Of a DNA stretch of 64,000 bases, positions 53,221 through 63,545 are shown one piece after another. The translations under genes were made by a program, and so were the position numbers. Position 1 is the stretch's first letter, and each line of letters begins with the position of its first letter. The notes under the pieces are model-generated. The model was not told the origin of the DNA, made no database searches, and worked only from the letters and a program-made list of their open reading frames with translations. The stretch lies in assembly GCF_047250385.1 (NCBI RefSeq), contig NZ_JBLBVM010000046.1, positions 1 through 64,000 on the forward strand. Reading direction: 5' to 3'. Source of the stretch: Glaciecola sp047250385 (GTDB taxonomy: Bacteria > Pseudomonadota > Gammaproteobacteria > Enterobacterales > Alteromonadaceae).

Positions 53221-54555
53221 ATGAACAAAAATGTAGTTGCATGCAAAGTAGTGAGTATCATCCTAGCGTTTTTCGTTAGTCTGGCCTCGTATGCTCAAGC
53301 ACAATCTAATATTACTGACATAAGAATTTCTCCGAACAATGAGAACACTCGCATTGTTATTGATGTTTCCCAGCAAACAGCATATTCCTTCTTTACGTTG
53401 CAGTCCCCCGAGCGGCTTGTGGTTGATTTCAAAAACACCAATCGTGAATTCAACTTTAAAACAGTCGACAACACCAGCAATCTGATTAAAAAAATGCGTC
53501 ACTCAAGGCCTAAGTTGGCAACTGATATGCGTATGGTTATTGAGTTAAACAAAGAGGTGAATTCCGAGCTGTTTTCCTTAGAACCCAGCGCTGACTTTGG
53601 TCACCGAATCGTAATTGATTTAAAGGACCCCAATCCAATTGCTGTTGCGACAAACAAAGCTGCGCCAAAACGCGATAAAGATATTGTGATTGTCATCGAT
53701 GCTGGGCACGGTGGTGTCGACCCAGGCTCTATTGGACCTCAGGGTACCTACGAGAAAAACATCACTTTAAGTATCAGTAAAATGCTTGAGAAACGCATTA
53801 ATGATGAGCCAGGTTTAAGAGCGGTAATGACGCGAACCGGTGACTATTATATTAGCCCAAACGATCGCCCTGACTTTGCCACAAAAGAAAGTGCTGACCT
53901 GCTCGTTTCAATTCACGCTGACGCATATTCATCGCCGCAGCCAAGAGGCGGCTCAGTTTGGGTCTTGTCCAAAGGGCGAGCAGACAGTGAATTGGGTAGA
54001 CTATTAGAAAGAACAGAAAGAAACTCTGAATTGCTAGGCTCGGCGGCAAACGTGATCGGTGACCGAGATACTGAGCGTTATTTCGCAGAAACAATTTTCA
54101 ACATGTCGATGGATTTGTCGCGGGCTTCAAGCTATGACGTGAGTAACAAAGTCATAAAAGAAATGAAGAAAGTAACGAGAATGCATAAAAAGACGCCGCA
54201 AAGTGCGAGTTTTGCCGTGTTAACAGCACCTGAAACACCTTCCATTCTGGTTGAGGTTGGGTTTATTTCTAATCCTCAAGAAGAGAAAAACTTAAATTGG
54301 CGAGCGTACCGTCAGCAGTTGGCCGATTCATTGTTCAAGTCTATTAAACTCTTTTTCAGAAACGCCCCGCCAGAGGGTACCTTGTGGTCCATTGAACGCG
54401 ATAATCAGCCGAAACAGCACAAAGTTAAGAGTGGTGAATCGCTTTCTTTGTTGGCGAAGCGCTATAATGTCGATTTAGACCGTTTGCGAGAAGCAAATGG
54501 TATTAAGGGCGATTTAGTAAGAATAGGGCAAGTACTGACTATTCCAGCCTATTAA
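53221..54555 (+). CDS. amiB: N-acetylmuramoyl-L-alanine amidase (AmiB-like)
   Basis: 444 residues. Sec signal peptide (about 1-27), AMIN domain (about 30-125), Amidase_3 catalytic domain (about 157-375; IDAGHGGVDPGS, LSISKML, LVSIHADA with the zinc ligands), and a C-terminal LysM (about 398-444; VKSGESLSLLAKRYNVD). Splits septal peptidoglycan during cell division. Same domains and position as E. coli AmiB. Confidence 0.95.
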   Translation: MNKNVVACKVVSIILAFFVSLASYAQAQSNITDIRISPNNENTRIVIDVSQQTAYSFFTLQSPERLVVDFKNTNREFNFKTVDNTSNLIKKMRHSRPKLATDMRMVIELNKEVNSELFSLEPSADFGHRIVIDLKDPNPIAVATNKAAPKRDKDIVIVIDAGHGGVDPGSIGPQGTYEKNITLSISKMLEKRINDEPGLRAVMTRTGDYYISPNDRPDFATKESADLLVSIHADAYSSPQPRGGSVWVLSKGRADSELGRLLERTERNSELLGSAANVIGDRDTERYFAETIFNMSMDLSRASSYDVSNKVIKEMKKVTRMHKKTPQSASFAVLTAPETPSILVEVGFISNPQEEKNLNWRAYRQQLADSLFKSIKLFFRNAPPEGTLWSIERDNQPKQHKVKSGESLSLLAKRYNVDLDRLREANGIKGDLVRIGQVLTIPAY

Positions 54556-54573
54556 CTAAGCGAAGATCTTGCA

Positions 54574-56442
54574 TTGACTATTAAAATACTACCCGCTCGA
54601 CTTGCGAACCAGATTGCCGCTGGCGAAGTGGTTGAGCGACCCGCATCTGTCATAAAAGAATTAGTAGAAAACAGCATCGACGCAGGTGCCACTGATATCT
54701 TGGTCGAAATTGATAAAGGCGGCCACAAACGCATGCTGATTCGCGATAATGGCAAGGGCATTCCAAAAGAAGAACTGAGCTTGGCGTTAAGCCGACACGC
54801 AACCAGTAAAATTGAGGATATCGACGACTTAGAGTCGATTACTAGTTTGGGCTTTCGTGGCGAAGCGCTAGCCAGTATTAGTTCTGTCAGTCGATTAACA
54901 TTGACATCAAAAACAGACGAACAAGGCGAGGCTTGGCAGGCACATTGCGAAGGTAGGGAGATGGAAATTCAACTCAACCCAGCAGCGCATCCAAAAGGTG
55001 CATCTGTTGAAGTACTTGATTTGTTTTTTAATACACCAGCGCGCCGCAAATTCTTAAAAGCAGAGAAAACTGAATTTCAGCATGTAGATGAAATTTTTAA
55101 ACGTATCGCCTTAAGTCATTTCGAAGTGGGTTTTACTCTGAAGCATAACGGTAGAGTTGTGCATCGCTTTCCAGCCGTCACACCTGAATTAAAAGATAAA
55201 CGAATAGCTGCAGTTTGTGGTCACGCTTTCGTACAATCAAGTATCTGTGTGCAGGGTGAATATCAAAACGTGAAGGTCACTGGCTGGTGTAACTCTGTTG
55301 GTCAGGGGCGTGGCACTAACGATTTGCAATATAGCTTTGTTAATGGCCGCATGATGAAAGATAGAGTAATTCTGCATGCGATTCGCCAAGCATTTGAAGG
55401 CATGATTGATTCGCAAACCTATCCGGCATTTGTTCTATTTATTACGATGCCCCCAGAAGAGTTGGATATTAACGTGCACCCTGCGAAACATGAAGTTCGA
55501 TTCCATCGCAGCCGAGAAGTGCATGATCTTATCTATAAGAGTATTTCTGATGCATTATTGATGAGTGCTTCAACAGACGCTATTGAGTTTGATCCAAGCG
55601 ACGAGAGTGATACGGAAAACAGCAATGTGACTTCCTTATACGAAGTCCCAAAACATGCTTACCAGCAACCACAAGGGGGAGCACCGGACACGAGTTACAT
55701 TGCCCCTTTGCAAAGAAGCCCCTCACCTTCAACTTACTCGCCTCAGGCCAAAGGCTTTGAGAATAAAACTAGCTCATATGCGGGTAGAGCCTTCCATGGC
55801 AATGGTGAAGTGAATAAGGGGGCGGCTAAGCAATATCAAAACCTCATGAGCACAAGTCATTCTGATGCTCAAGGTGAAGCTAGTCTTGATAATACGCCAT
55901 TCTCATTTTTGCTCACCGAGTCAAAGCAATTGGTATTTGTGCGCGGTGAAACAGTTGTTTTCCTTCCTGCTTTTTATGTACCGGCTAAGGTATTTTATGA
56001 GCAAATTCAGTCTTCGGGTGTTCAGCAACCATTACTCATGCCAGTTTCAGTTAAACGAGATGTCGCCGGAATTCAGCAGAGCGCCGAGAGTCAAACGCTT
56101 GAGTCAGCACGCCAAAAGAGATTAAGTCTATTGGAAGAACTCGGTTTTGATATTCAATTACATGCTGGCAAGTGGATATTAAAACAAGTGCCGGCAAGCC
56201 TAAGACAATTACCGTGGGTTTCCATTTTGCCTATGCTTCTGGACTCTGAACATGCTTTTAATAATGGTGAGCATTTACTACAGTTTATTTGTTTTTGCTG
56301 GGCACAATCTCATGAATTCACCTATGCAGAGCTTGCAAATTGCTTACAATCCTTGTCACAAACTCAGCAGCTAGAATTAATAGAGCGATTTGCACAGAGC
56401 AATGCGGTCCCAGCGATACATTTTTCGACAGACACAAACTAG
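54574..56442 (+). CDS. mutL: DNA mismatch repair protein MutL
   Basis: 622 residues from a TTG start (the sequence LANQIAAGEVVERPASVIKE aligns with MutL at this position). GHKL ATPase N-terminal domain (GFRGEALASISSV, about 95), a proline/serine-rich linker (about 345-440) and a C-terminal dimerisation domain. No endonuclease DQHAxxER motif seen in the C-terminus, as in enterobacterial MutL. Preceded by amiB with 18 bp between. Confidence 0.96.
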   Translation: MTIKILPARLANQIAAGEVVERPASVIKELVENSIDAGATDILVEIDKGGHKRMLIRDNGKGIPKEELSLALSRHATSKIEDIDDLESITSLGFRGEALASISSVSRLTLTSKTDEQGEAWQAHCEGREMEIQLNPAAHPKGASVEVLDLFFNTPARRKFLKAEKTEFQHVDEIFKRIALSHFEVGFTLKHNGRVVHRFPAVTPELKDKRIAAVCGHAFVQSSICVQGEYQNVKVTGWCNSVGQGRGTNDLQYSFVNGRMMKDRVILHAIRQAFEGMIDSQTYPAFVLFITMPPEELDINVHPAKHEVRFHRSREVHDLIYKSISDALLMSASTDAIEFDPSDESDTENSNVTSLYEVPKHAYQQPQGGAPDTSYIAPLQRSPSPSTYSPQAKGFENKTSSYAGRAFHGNGEVNKGAAKQYQNLMSTSHSDAQGEASLDNTPFSFLLTESKQLVFVRGETVVFLPAFYVPAKVFYEQIQSSGVQQPLLMPVSVKRDVAGIQQSAESQTLESARQKRLSLLEELGFDIQLHAGKWILKQVPASLRQLPWVSILPMLLDSEHAFNNGEHLLQFICFCWAQSHEFTYAELANCLQSLSQTQQLELIERFAQSNAVPAIHFSTDTN

Positions 56443-56443
56443 T

Positions 56444-57397
56444 ATGAGTGAAACGATAGCGGCGCAAATTGAAAATGACAAAGCATTGCCTAAGGTGGTA
56501 ACCATCATGGGCCCTACCGCTTCAGGAAAAACCGCACTGGCTATTGAATTGGCTCAGGCTGTAAATGGGGAGATTATCAGTGTCGACTCTGCGTTAATTT
56601 ACCGCCATATGGATATTGGCACGGCTAAACCCAGCTTGGAAGAGCAGGCGGGGATCCCACATTGGCTAATAGATATTGTTGAGCCTGAGCAATCATACTC
56701 TGTAGCTGAATTTTGCAAAGATACAATCGCCTGTATCGAAGATATTCTTAGCCGAGGAAAAGTGCCGATCCTAACCGGCGGTACAATGATGTATTTCAAT
56801 GGTTTGATAAAAGGTTTGTCGAACTTACCAAATGCGGATGAGAAAACGCGCGCTCAGATTCAATTATTCATCGACGAGCATGGCTTGGAAGCGGCACACG
56901 AACAATTAAAAGAAATAGACCCCGAAAGTGGCACTCGAATACATCAAAACGACCCTCAGCGAATAATGCGAGCCTTGGAAGTATATGCATTAACAGGTAA
57001 AACAATGACAGCCTTGCAGGGCATAAAACCAGAACCATTGCCCTATGATTTTGTGCAATTTAGTTTGATGCCTGAGGATCGCGCATTGCTTCATAAGAGA
57101 ATTGAGCAACGTTTCGATCTGATGCTACAGAACAACTTTGAGCAAGAAGTGAAGAACTTGCGAAAAAATAAAGCCTTACATTTAGATTTGCCAGCGATTC
57201 GTAGTGTAGGCTATCGTCAAATGTGGCAATATCTCGATGGCGTGTTTAGTTATGACGAAATGCGAGAAAAGGGCATTATTGCTACAAGGCAACTTGCTAA
57301 ACGTCAAATTACATGGCTACGTGGCTGGGAAGGCGCTATTTCATTGGAAACTGGCGATTCAAAAAATATCGATTTGATTTTGCCGTATATTCGTTAA
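56444..57397 (+). CDS. miaA: tRNA dimethylallyltransferase
   Basis: 317 residues from the ATG at 56444, one base after the mutL stop; an ATG at 56390 in the same frame lies inside mutL. P-loop GPTASGKTALA, SVDSALIYRHMDIGTAKP, and GGTMMYFNGL are family motifs. Isoprenylates A37 of tRNAs. Confidence 0.96.
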   Translation: MSETIAAQIENDKALPKVVTIMGPTASGKTALAIELAQAVNGEIISVDSALIYRHMDIGTAKPSLEEQAGIPHWLIDIVEPEQSYSVAEFCKDTIACIEDILSRGKVPILTGGTMMYFNGLIKGLSNLPNADEKTRAQIQLFIDEHGLEAAHEQLKEIDPESGTRIHQNDPQRIMRALEVYALTGKTMTALQGIKPEPLPYDFVQFSLMPEDRALLHKRIEQRFDLMLQNNFEQEVKNLRKNKALHLDLPAIRSVGYRQMWQYLDGVFSYDEMREKGIIATRQLAKRQITWLRGWEGAISLETGDSKNIDLILPYIR

Positions 57398-57495
57398 AAT
57401 TGGGTACATATTTTTGCTTGAATAGTATACACTCGTCAAATAGTGAGAGTATTCCTAAAGAATAAAAAACATAATAATAAGAGTAAGGATCACAA

Positions 57496-57735
57496 ATGGC
57501 TAAAGGTCAATCACTTCAAGACCCATTCTTAAATGCTTTAAGAAAAGAACGTATCCCAGTATCTATTTACCTTGTAAATGGCATCAAACTGCAAGGTCAG
57601 GTGGAGTCATTTGATCAGTTTGTTATCCTTTTGAAAAATACAGTAAGCCAAATGGTATATAAGCATGCAATCTCTACGGTTGTGCCTGCTAGAGCTATCG
57701 TAATGCCTACTCAAGGCGACGGCGAAGGCGAGTAA
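57496..57735 (+). CDS. hfq: RNA chaperone Hfq
   Basis: 79 residues. Sm1 and Sm2 motifs (QDPFLNALRKERIPVSIYLV, YKHAISTVVPAR) are intact. The C-terminal tail is shorter than in E. coli (102 residues) and ends in QGDGEGE, so the disordered part is small. Binds sRNAs and mRNAs. Preceded by miaA by 98 bp; AGTAAGGA before the ATG. Confidence 0.97.
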   Translation: MAKGQSLQDPFLNALRKERIPVSIYLVNGIKLQGQVESFDQFVILLKNTVSQMVYKHAISTVVPARAIVMPTQGDGEGE

Positions 57736-57807
57736 TGCCCCAAGGCTTCAACATCACTATCTACACTCAAGTCGTTATAATTGAAAGTAATGTAAACGGA
57801 GCCTTAT

Positions 57808-59091
57808 TTGTTTGATCGTTACGAAGCCGGTGAACAGGCTGTTTTAGTTCACGTTGATTTCTCTGATGAAAGCAACAAGGAAGACGTGAACGAATTGCAA
57901 ATGTTAGTGAGTTCAGCAGGTGTGAAAACTGCATCTGTGCTTACTACATCTCGACGTGCCCCACATGCTAAATTCTTCGTTGGTAGCGGTAAAGCTCAAG
58001 AAATAGCAGATACCGTTAAAGCCATTGGCGCAGATGTTGTGATTTTTAATCACCAACTTTCACCTTCACAAGAAAGAAATCTTGAAGCGTTAATATGCTG
58101 TCGTGTGCTTGACCGTACAAGTTTGATACTTGATATCTTTGCTCAGCGAGCACGGACTCACGAGGGTAAATTGCAGGTCGAATTAGCACAATTACGCCAT
58201 TTATCGACTCGACTTATCCGAGGCTGGACTCACTTAGAGCGCCAAAAAGGCGGTATCGGTTTGCGTGGCCCTGGTGAAACTCAATTAGAAACTGACAGAC
58301 GTTTATTACGAGCTCGAGTAAAAGGCATTCTAAAACGTCTCGAAAAAGTTAAAAAACAGAGGGAACAAGGTCGACGCTCTCGTAAGCGCGCCGAAATACC
58401 AACGGTATCGCTAGTCGGTTATACCAATGCGGGCAAATCGACATTGTTCAATACAATTACAGACGCAGGTGTTTATGCTGCGGACCAATTGTTCGCGACA
58501 CTTGACCCTACTTTGCGTAAAATTGAATTGGAAGAAGTTGGCCAAGCTATTTTAGCTGACACAGTAGGCTTTATCAGGCATTTGCCACATGACTTGGTTG
58601 CGGCATTTAAAGCCACGCTCCAAGAAACGCAAGAAGCTGATTTATTACTGCACGTTATTGATTATGCCGACGAGCAGTACCTTGAATATATTGACCAAGT
58701 AAACGAAGTACTTGATGAAATTGATGCCGGTGATGTACCGCAATTAATCATTTGCAATAAAATAGATAGGCTAGATGGTGTTGAACCAAAGATAGATAGG
58801 GACGATACTGGTCGGCCAATTCGAGTTTGGGTTTCAGCGCAAGACGGTTTGGGTATTGATTTATTAAAAAATGCCCTCACTGAATGTTTACAGCAAGCAA
58901 TGGTTGAGCATCAATTAAAAGTGCCACCAAATGAAGGCAGCTTGCGTGGAATGCTCTATAATCTTAATTGTATAAAGAATCAAAGCTATTCAGAAGACGG
59001 CGATTGGTTGGTTGATATCAAAATGTTGGAAAGTGATTGGAATAAGATTAATAAACAATTAGATAATCGTTTAACTAATTACATTTTATAA
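57808..59091 (+). CDS. hflX: GTPase HflX
   Basis: 427 residues from a TTG start with ACGGAGCC upstream; MFDRYEAGEQAVLVHVDFS matches the family start. HflX domain (GLRGPGETQLETDRRLL), G1 GYTNAGKSTLFN, G3 DTVGFI, G4 NKID. Rescues or disassembles stalled ribosomes. 72 bp after hfq. Confidence 0.96.
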   Translation: MFDRYEAGEQAVLVHVDFSDESNKEDVNELQMLVSSAGVKTASVLTTSRRAPHAKFFVGSGKAQEIADTVKAIGADVVIFNHQLSPSQERNLEALICCRVLDRTSLILDIFAQRARTHEGKLQVELAQLRHLSTRLIRGWTHLERQKGGIGLRGPGETQLETDRRLLRARVKGILKRLEKVKKQREQGRRSRKRAEIPTVSLVGYTNAGKSTLFNTITDAGVYAADQLFATLDPTLRKIELEEVGQAILADTVGFIRHLPHDLVAAFKATLQETQEADLLLHVIDYADEQYLEYIDQVNEVLDEIDAGDVPQLIICNKIDRLDGVEPKIDRDDTGRPIRVWVSAQDGLGIDLLKNALTECLQQAMVEHQLKVPPNEGSLRGMLYNLNCIKNQSYSEDGDWLVDIKMLESDWNKINKQLDNRLTNYIL

Positions 59092-59195
59092 GGTCTTATT
59101 CACATAAAGACAAATCTATTCGATTCAATGGTAAGTATAAATAGCAATTAAACAAAAACTGTAACTATTAATGACTTTAAATACGGAGTACTTGT

Positions 59196-60353
59196 ATGGC
59201 TTGGAATGAGCCGGGTGGTGATAAAAACGACCCTTGGAAAAATCGCGGCGGTAAAGAACAAGGTCCACCAGATCTTGATGAAGTACTGAAAAATTTATTT
59301 GGCAAGTTTGGTAAGTCAGGTGGTAATGGCGGTGGTAGCGGTAAAAGCTATACAGGCCTGGGCATTGGCTTGGCACTAACAATTGTTGTGGTTGTATGGG
59401 CACTGAGTGGTTTTTACACCATCAAAGAAGCAGAACGTGGCGTAATCCTTAGATTCGGTGAGAATACCGGCGTCTTAGCACAGCCAGGTTTAAGCTGGAA
59501 GATGACTTTTATCGACGAAATCATTCCGGTTAACGTACAAAATATTAGTTCTTTGGGTTCGGCAGGAGCAATGCTGACAGAAGACGAGAATATGGTACGC
59601 GTTGAAATGGAAATGCAATACCGTATTGCCGACCCATATAAATGGAAATTCTCCGTAACAGATCCAGAAAGAAGTTTAAGCCAAGCTCTCGATAGCGCCA
59701 TTCGCTATGTGGTTGGTCATACTCGTATGGATGACATTTTGACTGATGGTCGTGAGACAGCAAGACAACGTGTTCGTGAAGAATTGGTTAGCATTATCAA
59801 TGCCTATGATATTGGTGTGAATGTTATCGATATGAACTTTAAAGACGCACGTCCTCCGCAAGAAGTAAAAGCGGCCTTTGATGATGCGATTGCGGCACAA
59901 GAAGATGAAGTACGCTTTATTCGTGAAGCTGAAGCTTATGCTAGAGAAATTGAGCCAAGAGCGCGTGGTCAAGTGAATCGAATGAACGAAGAAGCTCAGG
60001 CTTATAAAGAACGTTCAATCTTGGAAGCTCAGGGTGAAGTGGCTCGATTTGAAGAGTTACTTCCACAATATCAAGCAGCGCCAATTGTAACTAGACAGCG
60101 TTTATATCTAGAAACGATGGAGCAGGTTTATGCCAGCACCAGCAAAATTATCGTTGACACCAAGGGAAGCGGAAACATGATGTATCTGCCTTTGGACAAG
60201 ATAATGGAACGTCAAAATACACAAACTCAAGCTCAACGTGACCAAGCTAAAAATACTTTAGAAGGCTTGCGTAATTCACCAGCGGCCGAAGAGTTATTAA
60301 ATAGAACGCAAGATACCAATTCTCGCAGTAGCATTAGACAAGGGAGAAACTAA
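59196..60353 (+). CDS. hflK: FtsH protease modulator HflK
   Basis: 385 residues. Gly-rich cytoplasmic N-terminus, one membrane helix (about 56-75), SPFH domain (about 76-270) and a coiled coil. Forms the HflKC cage that contains FtsH. The GGAG before the ATG is strong. Confidence 0.96.
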   Translation: MAWNEPGGDKNDPWKNRGGKEQGPPDLDEVLKNLFGKFGKSGGNGGGSGKSYTGLGIGLALTIVVVVWALSGFYTIKEAERGVILRFGENTGVLAQPGLSWKMTFIDEIIPVNVQNISSLGSAGAMLTEDENMVRVEMEMQYRIADPYKWKFSVTDPERSLSQALDSAIRYVVGHTRMDDILTDGRETARQRVREELVSIINAYDIGVNVIDMNFKDARPPQEVKAAFDDAIAAQEDEVRFIREAEAYAREIEPRARGQVNRMNEEAQAYKERSILEAQGEVARFEELLPQYQAAPIVTRQRLYLETMEQVYASTSKIIVDTKGSGNMMYLPLDKIMERQNTQTQAQRDQAKNTLEGLRNSPAAEELLNRTQDTNSRSSIRQGRN

Positions 60354-60356
60354 AAC

Positions 60357-61238
60357 ATGAAAAATTTATTAGCTATCGTGTTAATAGTCTTGTTGGCTAT
60401 TGGTTATGGTTCGATCTTTGTGGTTAAAGAGGGTACGCGTTCTATCGTTGTTAGATTCGGTAAAGTGGTTCAAGATGATGATGGCAAAACCATGGTGTAT
60501 ACACCGGGCCTGCATCTGAAGTTGGCAGTATTTGATAAGGTTAAGACGCTAGATGCGCGCATTCAAACTTTGGATGAGCAACCTGATCGATTCGTTACTA
60601 TCGAAAAGGAAGACTTAATCGTCGATTCTTATGTTAAATGGAAAGTTCAAGATTTTGAACGTTACTATCTGTCTACAGGCGGAGATAGATTTCAAGCAGA
60701 AAGCCTATTGAAGCAGAAAGTAAATAACGGACTTCGCTCAGAATTTGGTTCACGAACTATCAAACAGATTGTATCTGGTGAGCGTAGTGAATTGATGGAT
60801 GAAGCAATGAAACAAGCTTCAGGCAGTTCTGATGAGCTTGGTATCCAGATTATTGACGTAAGAGTAAAACAAATAAACTTACCAACAGAAATCAGTGATT
60901 CAATCTTTAACCGTATGCGCTCTGAACGTGCTGCAGCTGCAAGAGAGTATCGTTCTGAAGGTAAAGAGCAAGGTGAGATTATCCGCGCCAACATCGATGC
61001 TAAGGTAACGATTATGTTGGCTGATGCTGAACGTAATGCTCGTCAGTTACGTGGTGAAGGTGATGCACAATCTGCAAAGATTTATGCTGAAACATTCTCT
61101 AAAGATCCTGAGTTTTACTCATTCTTGAGAAGTATGGATGCTTATAGAAGCGCGTTCAACAGTAAGCAAGACGTGATTGTGTTGGAGCCTGATAGCGAAT
61201 TCTTTAACTACTTGAATTCTCAATCTGGTAAAAAGTAA
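60357..61238 (+). CDS. hflC: FtsH protease modulator HflC
   Basis: 293 residues. N-terminal membrane anchor (about 3-20), SPFH domain (SIVVRFGKVV ... TPGLHLKLAVFDKV) and helices (QLRGEGDAQSAKIYAETF, then DPEFYSFLRSMDAY). Three bases separate it from hflK. Last gene of the block, closed by a long terminator. Confidence 0.96.
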   Translation: MKNLLAIVLIVLLAIGYGSIFVVKEGTRSIVVRFGKVVQDDDGKTMVYTPGLHLKLAVFDKVKTLDARIQTLDEQPDRFVTIEKEDLIVDSYVKWKVQDFERYYLSTGGDRFQAESLLKQKVNNGLRSEFGSRTIKQIVSGERSELMDEAMKQASGSSDELGIQIIDVRVKQINLPTEISDSIFNRMRSERAAAAREYRSEGKEQGEIIRANIDAKVTIMLADAERNARQLRGEGDAQSAKIYAETFSKDPEFYSFLRSMDAYRSAFNSKQDVIVLEPDSEFFNYLNSQSGKK

Positions 61239-61257
61239 CTAAATTATAGTTTCAAGT

Positions 61258-61312
61258 AAAAGGGCCTCTGTTAATTATTCTTCAAAGTTTAATTAACAGA
61301 GGCCCTTTTTTT
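61258..61312 (+). terminator. Terminator of hflK-hflC
   Basis: 20-bp arms AAAAGGGCCTCTGTTAATTA and TAATTAACAGAGGCCCTTTT with a T-run. Confidence 0.95.
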
Positions 61313-61367
61313 ATGTCGTACTTTTTATGCCGTACTTTCTATGCCGTACTTTATATGTCGTTCTTTT
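61312..61367. repeat. 14-bp tandem repeat, four units
   Basis: Units at 61312, 61326, 61340 and 61354: TATGYCGTACTTTN, directly after the hflC terminator and before the convergent EAL gene. Confidence 0.85.
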
Positions 61368-61393
61368 TATGCATTGCTCTTAATGCAGTTTTT

Positions 61394-63541
61394 TTAGTTG
61401 TGATTCAATTCAACCAACTTAATGAAGTCATATATTGGAAGGGGCCTACTTAGCAAGAACCCTTGTCCGACTAAGCATTCGTGATCCTGCAAAAACATCT
61501 TCTGTTCTTCGGTTTCAATGCCTTCAGCGACCACATCTAGTTTCAAGCTTTTTGCCATAGCAATGACAGCTAGGACGATAGCTTGATCATCTGTATTAAA
61601 GCCGAGGTCAAACACAAAAGACTGGTCTATTTTTAAGGAGTCGATTGGTAAGTACTTTAAGTAGCTTAGTGAGCTATATCCCGTTCCAAAGTCATCAATT
61701 GCTACTGTGATACCCATTTCACGTAACTCTTGTAGTAACTTACTGATCTTCTCATGGTTGTCAACGAGCACACCTTCCGTGATCTCGAGCTCAAGTAAAT
61801 CCGGCGATACTTTATTTGTCAAAACCGCATTGCTGATAAAGTCAAAGAGGTGTCTATCGGCGATTTGACGAGGCGATAAGTTCAAAGACAGTGTGACGGA
61901 TAGGTTTTGCGTTGTAAGTTGTGACAACAGCTTACATACATTACTAATCACCCATCTTCCTATTGCAACGATTTGACCACTTTCTTCTGCGATTGGGATG
62001 AAAATATCAGGGCTGATTGTTTCATCCTCGCTAATATGCCATCTAAGAAGCGCTTCAGCTTTCACAATTCTGTTGCTCTTTAGATTATAGATAGGCTGCA
62101 CATATAGCTCAAACTGATCCCTCTCAATTGCGTGACGCAGTGCCTCTTCAAGCATGAGTCGTCTTTCTGAAGCTATTTTCAAATCCAGCGAATAAAATTG
62201 AATAGAATCAGAGCCGCTTTGTTTCGCATGATGCAGGGCTAAGTCTGCATACTTCATTAATTCTTCAACCGTGCCGCCGTCTGATGGGTAGCTTGAAACG
62301 CCAATTTTTAAAGGAAGTTCACAACGACGTTCCTTATTGGTGAAATAAGGTTCGTTTGAGGCATCCCTTAATACTTTTGTAAGCTCGATGGTCTCATTCA
62401 AGTATTCTTTAGAGTCAGGTTTGCCATCAATGTCTTTAGCGAAGTGAACTACAGCAAATTCGTCAGCGCCGATTCGGGCTAAGAAATCATTTTTAGGGAC
62501 AATAGTTTTTAAGCGATTTGCGACTTGGGTAAGGAGCTGATCACCCGTTAAGTGGCCATATAATTCGTTAATATTTTTAAAGTTATTGATGTCTAAATAA
62601 ATAACGTAAAAGGGCGTGCCACTTGCGATGGTTTGGTCGAGTGTTTGCCAAAAATACTGGCGATTTGGCAACTTCGTTAAGGCATCGTGCAAGGATAAGT
62701 CTTCGTTTGTTTGCAATAGATATTTTACTCGGGTGACATCACTTGTGGTAAATATCCAGTTGCACAAGTTTCCCTTTTCATCTTTAACAGGGTGTATTCC
62801 CAGCTGTATCCACTTATGGTGATTAGGCGGTAAGTGCCAGTATAATTCACCTGTCCAGCTCGATTGTGTTTCAAAGATACGATCACGCTCAGGAAACTGT
62901 TTACTCAATAAGTCTAGGATGACATTGACGGGCGATTGCTCTGAAAGCCCCATCTCCATTTCGAATATTCTGTAAGAGCTTGGGTTAGACTCGGAAATCT
63001 GAAATTCAACATCGGTAATTACCACTCCGATTGATGCATATTGAATTGCTTCTCGAATAGGTAAATTACTATTGTCACCTAAATCCTGCTTCATCAATAC
63101 TGAACGCAGTCTTTCGTGCATGTAATCATGCTTTTCAATTACTCGATCGTTTGAAATCAATAATTCACGGGCGACTTGCAGGGTTTCTTGCTGCCGTAAA
63201 TACTCATCTTGAACATTCTTAATGACTAGGTAGTTATCAGGGCCAGCACTTGCAGCCACTGCTTCAAGGTGCAAATTGCCACCCTTTACGTCTTCAGTCC
63301 AAATACCACTATGCACTTGACCTTCAGAATATATTTTCCAAAAATCATGTGCTTCATATAAGAAATCCGAGAGGAATAAACTAGTATCGCTAATATCAAC
63401 AACACTATTGTTATTTATAGAGGGGATAAGATCACCAACCCAACTAGGTGTGGCTTGTATGACTTCGAAAATGTTGTCGTTACGCAACTTTAGAATTGCA
63501 CAGTCTATAATACCTAGGGCTTGAATGAGTGACGATTGCAT
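61394..63541 (-). CDS. PAS-GGDEF-EAL protein
   Basis: 715 residues. An N-terminal PAS-like region (about 1-140), a coiled linker, a second PAS domain (about 165-280; AIQYASIGVVITDVEFQISE), a GGDEF domain in which the motif reads GADEF (358-362; RIGADEFAVVHF) instead of GGDEF, and an EAL domain with intact EALLRW (496-501), DDFGTGYSSL and AEGIETEEQ. It may therefore be mainly a c-di-GMP phosphodiesterase. Four bases follow a small GTPase gene, so the two are coupled. Confidence 0.93.
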   Translation of the reverse strand: MQSSLIQALGIIDCAILKLRNDNIFEVIQATPSWVGDLIPSINNNSVVDISDTSLFLSDFLYEAHDFWKIYSEGQVHSGIWTEDVKGGNLHLEAVAASAGPDNYLVIKNVQDEYLRQQETLQVARELLISNDRVIEKHDYMHERLRSVLMKQDLGDNSNLPIREAIQYASIGVVITDVEFQISESNPSSYRIFEMEMGLSEQSPVNVILDLLSKQFPERDRIFETQSSWTGELYWHLPPNHHKWIQLGIHPVKDEKGNLCNWIFTTSDVTRVKYLLQTNEDLSLHDALTKLPNRQYFWQTLDQTIASGTPFYVIYLDINNFKNINELYGHLTGDQLLTQVANRLKTIVPKNDFLARIGADEFAVVHFAKDIDGKPDSKEYLNETIELTKVLRDASNEPYFTNKERRCELPLKIGVSSYPSDGGTVEELMKYADLALHHAKQSGSDSIQFYSLDLKIASERRLMLEEALRHAIERDQFELYVQPIYNLKSNRIVKAEALLRWHISEDETISPDIFIPIAEESGQIVAIGRWVISNVCKLLSQLTTQNLSVTLSLNLSPRQIADRHLFDFISNAVLTNKVSPDLLELEITEGVLVDNHEKISKLLQELREMGITVAIDDFGTGYSSLSYLKYLPIDSLKIDQSFVFDLGFNTDDQAIVLAVIAMAKSLKLDVVAEGIETEEQKMFLQDHECLVGQGFLLSRPLPIYDFIKLVELNHN

Positions 63542-63545
63542 TATA

